NCBI GenBank assembly: GCA_946184715.1
Contig: CAMHGU010000058.1
Location: forward strand, 1-11,059
From: an uncultured bacterium
GTDB taxonomy: Bacteria; Bacteroidota; Bacteroidia; Bacteroidales; Muribaculaceae
Direction: 5' to 3'
DNA: 11,059 bases
The translations under genes were made by a program, and so were the position numbers. Shown here piece after piece: positions 1 through 6,650 of this stretch. Within the stretch, counting starts at the first letter, position 1, and every line of letters begins with the position of its first letter. The notes below the pieces were generated by a model. That model made no database searches. It had not been told where the DNA came from and saw only the letters and a program-made list of their open reading frames with translations.

Positions 1-1748
1 TGGCCTATGCGGGTGTCGTCGTTGACGTCCTGGCAGTAAGTCCAGCGGTAGCCGTCGATGGTAAGGGCTACGGGCCGGGTGGTGGTGGCGCTGGCGCCGC
101 TGCCGAGACGGCTCAGGGCGGTCTGCATCACATCAGTTTGGAAGTCGATGGCCGGGCCTGTAAACCAAATCTTGACGCCTATGGTCTTAGGCTTCTGGTA
201 AAAGTCGAAGTTGCCGCCGCTGGAGAACTTGTTGCGTCCGGCCACCTGCAGCTCCACATATATAGTGCCATTCATTGAAGTGCCGCGCTTGGCGATGACG
301 ATGCCGTTGGGGGCGTGCATAATGTCGGACGAGGAGAGGCCGCACTTGCCGCCTATTTCGCCAATGCAGTCGTCGTAGAGGATACCGCCCACCTGCCCGC
401 CGCCGAAGATGCGCACAATCTCATCGGCCGCGTGGTCGATATATTCGGCAATAGCCGCGGCGCTGCCGCCATCGTCGTATCCGCTTTCAGGCTCGGAGGT
501 GGCAGGGCCGGCGCTGTCGCTCGGGATGGGGATAGCGTCGCCGCCGTTATAGTCACGGCCGTAGGAGCCGCGGTTGTCGGTAGAGAGGCCGGCGATGGTG
601 CCACTGTCGCTGTCATTGTCGCTGCCGCCATCGTTCATACCGATAGCCACCAGCACGCCTACCCCTACGAGAAGCACCAAAGCCGCCACGATGCCGATAA
701 TGAGCGGCGCCTTCGACTTCTTGGGCTGCGGCATTATATATGGCGGTTGCGACACCGGCTGCTGATACTGCGGCTGCTGGGGATACTGCGGCTGCGGCTG
801 ATACGGTGGCTGCGAGATGGGCTGCTGCTGATACTGCGGCTCAGGCTGCTGATACTGCTGCGGAGGAGCTTGCATAGGGGTAGCCTGAGCGCCATTAAGA
901 TTGAGCAGCGCGACAAATTGCTTTATCGACTGAGGACGGTCGGCGCGGCGCGGCTGCATCGCCAATCGGATAGCGTTGGCAATGTCGGGGGCGATGCCGT
1001 AGGGCAGCTGCGGCAGAGGCTCATTGATGAGCTGCGACGCCTCAGGGGGCACCTGTCCGGTGACCATATAGTAGAGGGTGGCGCCCAGCGAATAGATGTC
1101 GCTCTCGGGCGAGAAGCGGTCGATACCGCCTTGATACTGCTCTATCGGAGCATATCCGGCGCTGACGCCGGTAGGGGTGGCCGACGTCTGGTTGCCGCCG
1201 CCATCGTAGTGCTTGGAGATGCCGAAGTCGATAAGCACAGCCAGGCCATCGGCATCGAACATAATATTGCCGGGCTTGACATCGAGGTGGCACGTGTTCT
1301 TGCTATGGAGAAGGCCGAGCGCTGAGGCTACCTGCAGGGTTACGCGGCGCGCGGTGTCGGAGTCGAGCGGTCCTTGCGATTTAACCCGCTGGGCGAGGGA
1401 GCCGCCCGGGAGGAGTTTCATCACGTAGTATTCGGTGTCGTTCTGCTCGAAGATGTCGGTCACGTTGACAATGTTGGTGAAGTCGATTGAGGCCAAGGTC
1501 TGCGCCTCCTTGTCGAACTTCTGTCGATACTCGGCAAACATCTGCTTCGCGCCTGCGGCATCGCAGGCCACTGAGCCGTCGGGGCGGCGCGTGCAATAGT
1601 CGGCAAGGAACAGCTCCTTGATGCACACCTGCTTGCCGAGGCGCTCGTGGGTGGCCAGATAGGTAATCCCGAAGCCGCCGGCTCCGAGAGTCTTGTCGAT
1701 GCGATACGCTCCGTTGAGTATCGTTCCGATAGGCAGTGAATTGTCCAT
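1..1748 (-). CDS. Hanks-type Ser/Thr protein kinase, transmembrane, C-terminus cut by window edge
   Basis: The frame is open from the ATG at 1748 to the left edge, giving 582 visible residues without a stop. The kinase domain spans about residues 12-283. It has a glycine loop GAGGFG (22-27), catalytic Lys44 in VCIKE, Glu81 as the likely helix-C partner, a catalytic loop HLDVKPGN (154-161, Asp156), DFG (174-176), an APE-like APIEQ (200-204), Asp217 and Arg271. A Pro/Gln/Tyr-rich linker follows (296-341), then KKSK and one membrane helix (about 348-370). Next come a Ser/Gly/Asp-rich stretch (372-428) and an unrecognised, presumably periplasmic domain (430 onward). Known for the family: ATP-dependent Ser/Thr phosphorylation of cytosolic proteins in response to a signal. 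The ATG lies 24 bases after the dnaJ stop, so co-transcription with grpE-dnaJ is inferred. The catalytic loop is HLD rather than HRD. Substrate and ligand are unknown. Confidence 0.92.
   Translation of the reverse strand, partial: MDNSLPIGTILNGAYRIDKTLGAGGFGITYLATHERLGKQVCIKELFLADYCTRRPDGSVACDAAGAKQMFAEYRQKFDKEAQTLASIDFTNIVNVTDIFEQNDTEYYVMKLLPGGSLAQRVKSQGPLDSDTARRVTLQVASALGLLHSKNTCHLDVKPGNIMFDADGLAVLIDFGISKHYDGGGNQTSATPTGVSAGYAPIEQYQGGIDRFSPESDIYSLGATLYYMVTGQVPPEASQLINEPLPQLPYGIAPDIANAIRLAMQPRRADRPQSIKQFVALLNLNGAQATPMQAPPQQYQQPEPQYQQQPISQPPYQPQPQYPQQPQYQQPVSQPPYIMPQPKKSKAPLIIGIVAALVLLVGVGVLVAIGMNDGGSDNDSDSGTIAGLSTDNRGSYGRDYNGGDAIPIPSDSAGPATSEPESGYDDGGSAAAIAEYIDHAADEIVRIFGGGQVGGILYDDCIGEIGGKCGLSSSDIMHAPNGIVIAKRGTSMNGTIYVELQVAGRNKFSSGGNFDFYQKPKTIGVKIWFTGPAIDFQTDVMQTALSRLGSGASATTTRPVALTIDGYRWTYCQDVNDDTRIG
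738..860 (-). repeat. Imperfect tandem repeats coding a Pro/Gln/Tyr-rich linker
   Basis: This stretch of the kinase gene is built from degenerate copies of a CAG/CCG/TAT-rich unit. It encodes repeated PQYQQP-, PQYPQQP- and SQPPY-like motifs at residues 297-337. The linker joins the cytosolic kinase domain to the membrane helix. Such DNA is prone to length change by slippage in multiples of three. Tyrosines recur regularly, which may matter for phosphorylation or binding, but that is inference. Confidence 0.8.
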
Positions 1749-1772
1749 AGCGAAGTATATTGATAATAATGG

Positions 1773-2927
1773 TTACTCAAAGAGATGCCTGAGCCGGCGG
1801 AAGAAGCGCTTCTTGTCGGCCTCGGTAGGCTTGATATTCTGCGAGTCGCGGAGCGATTCGAAGGCTTTGCGCTCCTGGTCGTTGAGGCGCTCGGGGATAT
1901 ATACCATCACGTTGACGAGCATATCGCCGTTGCCGTAGCTATTGAGCGAGGGGAGGCCCTTGCCACGCATGCGGAGCACCTTACCGGGCTGGGTGCCCGG
2001 CTCTATGGTGAGGCGGGCGCGGCCATCTACGGTGGGCACTTCGACTTTGCCGCCGAACACGGCCGTGGGGATATCGATCATCAGGTTGTAGATGAGGTCG
2101 TTCTCGTCGCGCTGGAGCTCGGGGTCTTTCTCCTCTTCAATGACGATAAGGAGGTCGCCGGGGACACCGCCGAAGCGAGCGGCGTTGCCCTTGCCGCTCG
2201 AGGAGAGAATCTGACCGTCGGCCACGCCGGCGGGGATATTGATAGTCACCACATCGTCTTTATGTGTCACGCCTTCGCCGGAGCAGTGGGGGCAATTCTC
2301 GGTGATTACCTTACCACGGCCGCCGCAAGCGGGGCATACCGACTGCTGCTGCATCTGCCCGAACATCGTATTCTGGACGGTGACTATCCTACCGGTGCCG
2401 TGGCAATGCTGGCAGGTGGAGAAGGCGGTACCGTCCTTGGCGCCGGTGCCGTGGCAATGGTCGCAGGCCACCAAGCGAGGTATTTTCAGCTTCTTCTCCA
2501 CGCCGTGGGCCACGTCCTTGAGGGTGACGCGCACGCGCACGCGGATGTCGGAGCCGCGGCTCTGGCGCGTGCCACCACCACGGCGACCTCGGCCGCCGAA
2601 CGGGATACCGAACTCCTCAAAGAGCGAGCCGAACTGCGAGAAGATATCGTCCATCGACATACCGCCGCCGCTGTAGCCGCCGCCGAAGCCGCCGCCCATA
2701 TTGCCCATATTGTGCCCGAACTGGTCGTAGCGGGCACGCTTATCCTTGTCGCTAAGCACATCGTAGGCCTCAGCCGCCTCTTTGAATTTCTCCTCGGCCT
2801 CTTTGTCGCCGGGGTTGCGGTCGGGGTGATACTTCATCGCAAGCTTGCGATAAGCTTTCTTAATCTCATCATCGGTGGCCGTCTTAGCCACACCGAGCAC
2901 TTCGTAATAGTCGCGTTTGGTTGCCAT
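1773..2927 (-). CDS. dnaJ: Chaperone protein DnaJ (Hsp40)
   Basis: DnaJ is the cytosolic co-chaperone that delivers unfolded proteins to DnaK and stimulates its ATPase. All hallmarks of a type I DnaJ are present in 384 residues, a normal length. They are an N-terminal J domain (about 4-70) with HPD at 34-36, a Gly/Phe-rich segment (71-120), and a zinc region with four CxxCxGxG-like repeats (Cys155/158, 172/175, 198/201, 212/215). The C-terminal substrate-binding domains follow. The start is supported by a Shine-Dalgarno-like AGGTGA four bases upstream. It lies 14 bases downstream of grpE and 24 bases upstream of the kinase gene, so the three probably share a message. Nothing appears broken. 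Confidence 0.98.
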   Translation of the reverse strand: MATKRDYYEVLGVAKTATDDEIKKAYRKLAMKYHPDRNPGDKEAEEKFKEAAEAYDVLSDKDKRARYDQFGHNMGNMGGGFGGGYSGGGMSMDDIFSQFGSLFEEFGIPFGGRGRRGGGTRQSRGSDIRVRVRVTLKDVAHGVEKKLKIPRLVACDHCHGTGAKDGTAFSTCQHCHGTGRIVTVQNTMFGQMQQQSVCPACGGRGKVITENCPHCSGEGVTHKDDVVTINIPAGVADGQILSSSGKGNAARFGGVPGDLLIVIEEEKDPELQRDENDLIYNLMIDIPTAVFGGKVEVPTVDGRARLTIEPGTQPGKVLRMRGKGLPSLNSYGNGDMLVNVMVYIPERLNDQERKAFESLRDSQNIKPTEADKKRFFRRLRHLFE

Positions 2928-2931
2928 ATCG

Positions 2932-2937
2932 TCACCT
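2932..2937 (-). promoter_or_regulatory. Shine-Dalgarno-like site of dnaJ
   Basis: The minus strand reads TAAGGTGACGATATG. AGGTGA matches the distal part of the canonical AGGAGGTGA and sits four bases before the ATG at 2927. This site lies in the 14-base gap after grpE and supports the chosen dnaJ start. Clear Shine-Dalgarno sites are not universal in Bacteroidota. Confidence 0.6.
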
Positions 2938-2941
2938 TATA

Positions 2942-3574
2942 TTATTTTCCTACGACCACCTTGGCGTGGCGGAGCACTTTGTCGTTAATCATATAACCTT
3001 TCTGCACGGTGTCGATGATGCAACCGCGCAGCTTCTCATCATCGGCCGGGAAGGTGGTCACAGCCTCGTGGAGCTCGGTGTCGAAAGCCTCGCCCACGGG
3101 CGTGGCTATCTCCTTCACCCCGTTCTGCTCCAGATATTTCACAAACTTGTTGTAAATCAAGTTGGTACCCTCCTTCACGGCAGCCACATCGTCGGCCTTG
3201 TCGATAGCCTCGAGAGCACGCTCAAAGTCGTCGATGATGGGAAGCAACAGCTTCATCGCGTTCTCGCCGCCGTTGCGGAGCAGTTCGGCCTTATCCTTGA
3301 CGGTGCGCTTGCGGAAGTTGTCGAATTCGGCCATCAGGTACAGATAATCGTTCTTCTGCTTTGCCAGCTCAGCTTCGAGCTGCGCAATGCGCTCCTCTGG
3401 CGAAGGCTCTGCCTCTTCGGCTTCCACCTCTTCGGCATCTACCTCCTCGGCTTGCTCGGCGGCGTCGTCAAGCTCATTGCTCGTGTTATCGGGCATGGCA
3501 GGTTCTTCCTGCTTGTTGTGTAACTTGTCGTTCTCTTTCATATTGTGTTTCTTTTTTCTTCCAAATACATTCAT
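2942..3574 (-). CDS. grpE: Nucleotide exchange factor GrpE
   Basis: GrpE releases ADP from DnaK and so completes the Hsp70 cycle with DnaJ. The protein has a charged, acidic and probably disordered N-terminus (about 12-60), then a long helical coiled-coil (60-125) containing NFRKR. The core holds LPIIDDFERAL (111-121), FDTELHEAV (164-172) and the C-terminal signature VQKGYMINDKVLRHAKV (190-206), all typical of the family. The length of 210 residues is usual. The start is uncertain. The upstream ATG at 3574 gives an N-terminus MNVFGRKKKHN. An in-frame ATG at 3541 (MKENDK) follows an A/G-rich stretch and could be the true start. It is followed directly by dnaJ. Heat-stress control is typical for this pair, but I see no CIRCE-type inverted repeat upstream. 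Confidence 0.96.
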   Translation of the reverse strand: MNVFGRKKKHNMKENDKLHNKQEEPAMPDNTSNELDDAAEQAEEVDAEEVEAEEAEPSPEERIAQLEAELAKQKNDYLYLMAEFDNFRKRTVKDKAELLRNGGENAMKLLLPIIDDFERALEAIDKADDVAAVKEGTNLIYNKFVKYLEQNGVKEIATPVGEAFDTELHEAVTTFPADDEKLRGCIIDTVQKGYMINDKVLRHAKVVVGK

Positions 3575-3600
3575 AACCGCCCATAGTGCAAAAAGCGCGC

Positions 3601-3632
3601 CAAACTCACGATTTTGCGGTTACAAAGTCAAA
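3601..3632 (-). promoter_or_regulatory. Candidate promoter for grpE-dnaJ-kinase
   Basis: Read on the minus strand, TTTG (3632-3629), a 20-base spacer and TGAGTTTG (3608-3601) resemble the Bacteroidota consensus TTTG/TAnnTTTG with one mismatch in the -7 box. The -33 part lies inside the last codons of ispE, whose stop is at 3620. A start near 3595 would leave about 20 bases before the first grpE ATG, or about 54 before the second. This is a visual match only. Confidence 0.35.
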
Positions 3633-4435
3633 ACGAAGGCATTTTCGTAGCTCTTAGCGGCCAAATTCGCGCGCTCAGCATCGGCGAAGATACCGAAAAC
3701 CGACGAGCCGCTGCCCGACATCGCGGCGTAAAGGGCGCCGGCATCGAGCATTGCCGCCTTGACATCGGCAATTACGGGAAACTTGGCGAAAACCGACGCT
3801 TCGAAGTCGTTGACCAGCCGCCCTTGCCACTGCTCCACGGGCAGTGCAACGGCGTCGGCCACGGAGAGCTCCGGCACGTGAGGCACCACTGCGGCGTAGG
3901 CGTCGCGAGTGGACACATACACGTCGGGCTTCACCAGCAGCAACGCATAGCCGGCGAGCGACACCTCGATAGGCGTCAGCTCGTAGCCGATGCCCACAGC
4001 GCGCATAGGCCTGTTGGCCACGAAGAAAGCGCAGTCGGCGCCGAGCGTGGCAGCCCGCGTCATAAGGTCGGCGTCGGTCAGCGGCAGCCGGTACATATCG
4101 CGGAGCATCACGAGCACAAACGCGGCATCGGCCGAGCCACCGCCCAGGCCGGCTCCGTCGGGGATAGCTTTATGAAGGTAGATATCGACAGGCGGCAACC
4201 CGCACTCGGCCTGCAGCAGCCTATAGGCGCGCATCGCCAGGTTCTTCTCGGCCGGGCAATCGATAGCGTTGCCGCTCACGTGGAGCGACGCATCGGCGCC
4301 GGCGCTCTCCACTATCTCCAGCGCGTCGCGCACGGGGATGGGATAGAACACGGTGTCGATGTCGTGGTATCCGTCGGGCCGACGATTGAGGATGCTCAGC
4401 CCGAGATTAATCTTAGCATTTGGAAATCGTAACAT
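3620..4435 (-). CDS. ispE: 4-diphosphocytidyl-2-C-methyl-D-erythritol kinase
   Basis: IspE phosphorylates CDP-methylerythritol at the 2-hydroxyl with ATP, the fourth step of the MEP route to isoprenoid precursors, in the cytosol. The protein has 271 residues, a normal size. The N-terminal NAKINLGL carries the expected catalytic Lys8. The GHMP-kinase ATP loop IPDGAGLGGGSADAA is at 91-105. Asp134 in LGADC matches the second catalytic residue, and the C-terminal glycine motif MSGSGSSVFG is at 239-248. The ATG at 4435 precedes MLRFPNAKINLGL, which fits the family N-terminus. The gene is separated from upstream rplS by a terminator, so it should have its own promoter. grpE begins 45 bases after its stop. 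Confidence 0.97.
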   Translation of the reverse strand: MLRFPNAKINLGLSILNRRPDGYHDIDTVFYPIPVRDALEIVESAGADASLHVSGNAIDCPAEKNLAMRAYRLLQAECGLPPVDIYLHKAIPDGAGLGGGSADAAFVLVMLRDMYRLPLTDADLMTRAATLGADCAFFVANRPMRAVGIGYELTPIEVSLAGYALLLVKPDVYVSTRDAYAAVVPHVPELSVADAVALPVEQWQGRLVNDFEASVFAKFPVIADVKAAMLDAGALYAAMSGSGSSVFGIFADAERANLAAKSYENAFVLTL

Positions 4436-4442
4436 ACGCCTG

Positions 4443-4473
4443 CGAATTTACACATTTTCAGCCACACTCCCAA
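4443..4473 (-). promoter_or_regulatory. Candidate promoter for ispE
   Basis: The minus strand carries TTGG (4473-4470), a 19-base spacer and TAAATTCG (4450-4443), a near match to TTTG/TAnnTTTG. It sits between the rplS terminator and the ispE ATG, where a promoter is needed. The -7 box ends only about seven bases before the ATG, so transcripts would be leaderless or nearly so. If that is wrong, the real promoter lies elsewhere. Confidence 0.3.
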
Positions 4474-4481
4474 CCCTACGC

Positions 4482-4529
4482 CCAAAAAGAGACCGCCCGG
4501 CGGACTTAATGAGAGTCCTCGGGGCGGTC
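4482..4529 (-). terminator. Rho-independent terminator after rplS
   Basis: The arms GACCGCCC (4491-4498) and GGGCGGTC (4522-4529) pair perfectly. An inner GGACT/AGTCC stem (4502-4506, 4514-4518) extends the hairpin across a three-base internal loop. On the minus strand the hairpin is followed by TCTTTTT (4490-4484). It lies 31 bases beyond the rplS stop and separates rplS from ispE. Confidence 0.9.
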
Positions 4530-4559
4530 GATGTATCTCTAAAGAAGCTGGGCTTTGCC

Positions 4560-4925
4560 TTACTTGGCGTCTTTCTTGAAAACGCGACGCTCTTTGATGC
4601 GGGCTTTCTTGCCGGTGAGGCCACGGAGATAATAGAGCTTGGCGCGGCGCACGCGACCGTACTTATTAATCTCGATACCATCGATGAAAGGAGAATCCAT
4701 CGGGAAGATACGCTCTACACCAATGCCGTCGCTAATCTTGCGGACGGTGAAACGCTTCTTGGCGCCGTCGCCGCTGATGCGTATTACCACGCCGCGATAC
4801 TGCTGCACGCGCTCTTTGTTACCTTCTTTGATGCGATAAGCCACGGTGATGGTATCGCCAGGCCCGAATTTGGGGAGTTCCTTGCCCGAAGCAAAAGCTT
4901 CTTCTGCAATCTTGATTAAGTCCAT
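4560..4925 (-). CDS. rplS: 50S ribosomal protein L19
   Basis: L19 sits on the large subunit close to the 30S interface. The 121-residue protein starts MDLIKIAEEAF. It contains FGPGDTITVAYRIKEGNKER (20-39), YRGVVI (43-48), GVERIFPMDSP (69-79) and KYGRVRRAKLYYLRGLTGKK (88-107), the conserved L19 core and C-terminal signature. The frame is open to an ATG at 4958, but the extra 11 residues do not look like L19. The ATG at 4925 gives the family N-terminus and is preceded by CAAAGAA. The gene has its own promoter candidate and terminator and is probably transcribed alone. A 71-base leader with two possible foldings lies upstream, which may serve autoregulation. Confidence 0.98.
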   Translation of the reverse strand: MDLIKIAEEAFASGKELPKFGPGDTITVAYRIKEGNKERVQQYRGVVIRISGDGAKKRFTVRKISDGIGVERIFPMDSPFIDGIEINKYGRVRRAKLYYLRGLTGKKARIKERRVFKKDAK

Positions 4926-4948
4926 TTCTTTGAGTATTAAAATGTTAG

Positions 4949-4983
4949 TATTGCGCAATATAGCAAGCTCCTACGTCTTGCCA
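4949..4983 (-). promoter_or_regulatory. Structured 5' leader of rplS, candidate regulatory RNA
   Basis: Between the predicted transcript start and the rplS ATG, the RNA can form a seven-pair hairpin. Its arms are UGGCAAG (4983-4977) and CUUGCUA (4967-4961), with one G-U pair and the loop ACGUAGGAG. It is followed immediately by a perfect 12-base palindrome TATTGCGCAATA (4960-4949). Many ribosomal protein genes carry leaders that bind their own product. I infer, but cannot show, such a role here. Confidence 0.4.
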
Positions 4984-5002
4984 GAGATTACGAAAAGCGG
5001 CA

Positions 5003-5033
5003 CAAAGTTACTACATTTTCCCGAGCTGTGCAA
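5003..5033 (-). promoter_or_regulatory. Promoter of rplS, Bacteroidota type
   Basis: On the minus strand TTGC (5033-5030), a 19-base spacer and TAACTTTG (5010-5003) fit the Bacteroidota consensus. The -7 box TAnnTTTG is perfect. Transcription would begin near 4997, leaving a leader of about 71 bases before the rplS ATG. The -33 element lies only about 20 bases after the queE stop. Confidence 0.7.
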
Positions 5034-5053
5034 CACCTTCATCACTTTTTAGC

Positions 5054-5650
5054 TTAGGGGATGTGGATTAGCTTGTGGGTTTGGAGGGAGAGGCGCCATC
5101 GCGGGTCGGCTTTGACGGCCTCGACGGTAGCTGCCGTGGCGGCGGCATCGGCGGCGGCATCGCCCGAGGCGCAGGGCTGCAGGTAGTAGTGGCGCGCGCT
5201 GAAGCGCTGAAAATACGGGGCGAGCGGCTGGCCGGTATATACCACTTTGAGCTCATCGACATTGCTCAGCACCGGCACGGCACTGCCATCAGTGATAAAG
5301 TCGTCTTTGGGGGAGAGCGTCACCCAGTCGATGCCGGGCGGCAAGGGTCGAGTGCCGTTGGTCTCGACAGCCACGGCAGCGTCGGGGAAGGCATCGTGAA
5401 GCGAAGCGATAAAAGCGTCGTCGAGCTGAAGCGCCGGTTCGCCGCCGGTGAGCACTATGAGCGGCACCGGCGGCAGAGCGGCGATAGCTTCCACTATCTC
5501 GGCATCGGTCATCGGGGTGCCGCGGCGATGGTCGGTGTCGCAGAAAGGGCAGCTGAGGTTGCACCCGGCGAAGCGCACAAACACGGCGGCGACACCGGCA
5601 TTGCGCCCCTCGCCCTGCAGCGAGTGGAATATCTCGTTAATCCTCTTCAT
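5054..5650 (-). CDS. queE: 7-carboxy-7-deazaguanine synthase (radical SAM)
   Basis: QueE rearranges 6-carboxy-tetrahydropterin to 7-carboxy-7-deazaguanine using SAM and a [4Fe-4S] cluster, the ring-contraction step of preQ1 synthesis. The 198-residue protein begins MKRINEIFHSLQGEG. It shows the cluster motif CNLSCPFC (Cys30, 34, 37), TGGEP (68-72, SAM binding), ETNGT (96-100), SPK (113-115) and LQTHK (189-193), as expected for the family. The frame is open to an ATG at 5689, but the ATG at 5650 gives the standard N-terminus and overlaps the queD stop by 14 bases, suggesting translational coupling. An Ala-rich stretch at 164-175 includes an in-frame duplication. It is the last gene of the operon, and no clear terminator follows it. 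Confidence 0.96.
   Translation of the reverse strand: MKRINEIFHSLQGEGRNAGVAAVFVRFAGCNLSCPFCDTDHRRGTPMTDAEIVEAIAALPPVPLIVLTGGEPALQLDDAFIASLHDAFPDAAVAVETNGTRPLPPGIDWVTLSPKDDFITDGSAVPVLSNVDELKVVYTGQPLAPYFQRFSARHYYLQPCASGDAAADAAATAATVEAVKADPRWRLSLQTHKLIHIP
5138..5161 (-). repeat. Perfect 12-base tandem duplication inside queE
   Basis: The unit GATGCCGCCGCC (minus strand) occurs twice in direct succession, 5161-5150 and 5149-5138. It is in frame and encodes Asp-Ala-Ala-Ala twice (residues 164-171). It lies in a variable region just before the C-terminal LQTHK motif and probably arose by slippage. Confidence 0.85.
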
Positions 5651-5969
5651 ACCAGGCCAGATTCCCTTCGCTCTCCTGCACATCGGCACGGTAGCACTCC
5701 GGTATGGTGTCCACTATCCAGCGCGCCATATTCTCGGCCGTTGGGTTGAAGGGCAGCACGTTGTTGATGCAGGTGTGGTCTATCTTGTCCTGTATCAGCT
5801 CTTTGATTGTAGTGAAATCGCACACCATACCATCGTGGTTAAGCTCTCGGGCGCGGCAGTACACGTGGATAATCCAGTTGTGGCCGTGAAGCTCGGAGCA
5901 TTTGCTGTCATAGCTGAGTTTGAGGTAATGGGAGGCTGAGATTTCGAGACGTTTGCGAATGTAGTACAT
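5637..5969 (-). CDS. queD: 6-carboxy-5,6,7,8-tetrahydropterin synthase
   Basis: QueD converts 7,8-dihydroneopterin triphosphate to 6-carboxy-tetrahydropterin, the substrate of QueE. The protein is 110 residues, the normal short form of the PTPS/QueD family. Zinc ligands are His14 (in SASHY), His28 and His30 in the CSELHGH motif, which also supplies catalytic Cys24. The Asp64-His65 pair (IDHTCIN) and the C-terminal ESEGN (about 99-103) complete the active site. The CxxxHGH spacing is the QueD form rather than that of eukaryotic PTPS. It follows queC after 18 bases, and its end overlaps the queE start. Confidence 0.97.
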   Translation of the reverse strand: MYYIRKRLEISASHYLKLSYDSKCSELHGHNWIIHVYCRARELNHDGMVCDFTTIKELIQDKIDHTCINNVLPFNPTAENMARWIVDTIPECYRADVQESEGNLAWYEED

Positions 5970-5987
5970 TTATAATCAAGGTGTTAA

Positions 5988-6650
5988 TTATTCTTCGTAG
6001 ATAGTGGGGTCGGGCACACCGGCTTGGGCGAAGGCCTCGCGGCGCTCCACGCAGGTGCCGCAGCGGCCGCAGTGCTTCTCGCCGCCGCGATAGCAGGAGT
6101 AGGTGTCGGCAAAATCGACGCCCACCTCGGCGCCACGGCGCGCGATATCAATCTTGGTGATACCGGTGTAAGGGGCGAAAAGCTCCACACCCTCATAAGT
6201 GCCGGCCTGCATTGCTCGGCCGAAAGCATCGACAAACTCCGGTCGGCAGTCGGGGTAGATGGCGTGGTCGCCGCCATGATTGGCGAGCATCACGCGCTTG
6301 AGGCCGTTGCTCTCGGCGAGGCCGCAGGCGATGGCCAGCATAATGCCGTTGCGGAATGGCACCACGGTCGATTTCATATTCTCGTCGGCGTAGTGGCCTT
6401 CGGGGATAGCATCGGGAGTCTCGAGAAGCGAGCTTTTGAAATACTTGCCCATAAAGTCGAGCGGAATCACCACGTGTGGGATGCCGAGCTTGGAGCAGCT
6501 GCGGCGGGCGCACTCAATCTCGCGGGCGGCTTGAAGGGCGCCGTAGTTGAAGGTGACGGCCATAGCTATGCGGTCGCGGTACTCGTAGAGCATCGTGGTG
6601 CTGTCCATACCGCCCGAGAGTACTAATATCGTATCTTTTTCTTTCATCAT
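5988..6650 (-). CDS. queC: 7-cyano-7-deazaguanine synthase
   Basis: QueC uses ATP and ammonia to turn 7-carboxy-7-deazaguanine into the nitrile preQ0. The 220-residue protein has the PP-loop ATP motif SGGMDS (12-17). Four zinc-binding cysteines near the C-terminus (Cys186, 194, 197, 200, in CYRGGEKHCGRCGTC) are also diagnostic. HGGDHAIYPDCRPEF (125-139) is typical of the family. Two ATG codons stand side by side, so the protein may begin at either. The start shares an ATGA overlap with the queF stop, which implies coupled translation. No good Shine-Dalgarno site is seen. Confidence 0.97.
   Translation of the reverse strand: MMKEKDTILVLSGGMDSTTMLYEYRDRIAMAVTFNYGALQAAREIECARRSCSKLGIPHVVIPLDFMGKYFKSSLLETPDAIPEGHYADENMKSTVVPFRNGIMLAIACGLAESNGLKRVMLANHGGDHAIYPDCRPEFVDAFGRAMQAGTYEGVELFAPYTGITKIDIARRGAEVGVDFADTYSCYRGGEKHCGRCGTCVERREAFAQAGVPDPTIYEE

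Noticed and set aside
315..1325. Plus-strand open frame opposite the kinase
   Set aside because: The minus strand codes a continuous kinase with all catalytic motifs. The plus frame has Arg/Leu repeats that are only the reverse of the Pro/Gln/Tyr linker.
1785..2996. Plus-strand open frame (403 codons) opposite dnaJ
   Set aside because: It mirrors dnaJ codon for codon on the other strand and has no domain or start signal.
3614..4432. Plus-strand open frame opposite ispE
   Set aside because: It lies fully antisense to a clear ispE and has His/Gly/Arg-biased composition without motifs.
4926..4958. Extended rplS start at 4958 (11 more residues)
   Set aside because: The extension lies in the 5' leader and is unlike L19 N-termini; MDLIKIAEEAF at 4925 is the family start.
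5651..5689. Extended queE start at 5689
   Set aside because: The extra residues overlap deep into queD, and MKRINEIFHSLQGEG at 5650 is the normal QueE start.
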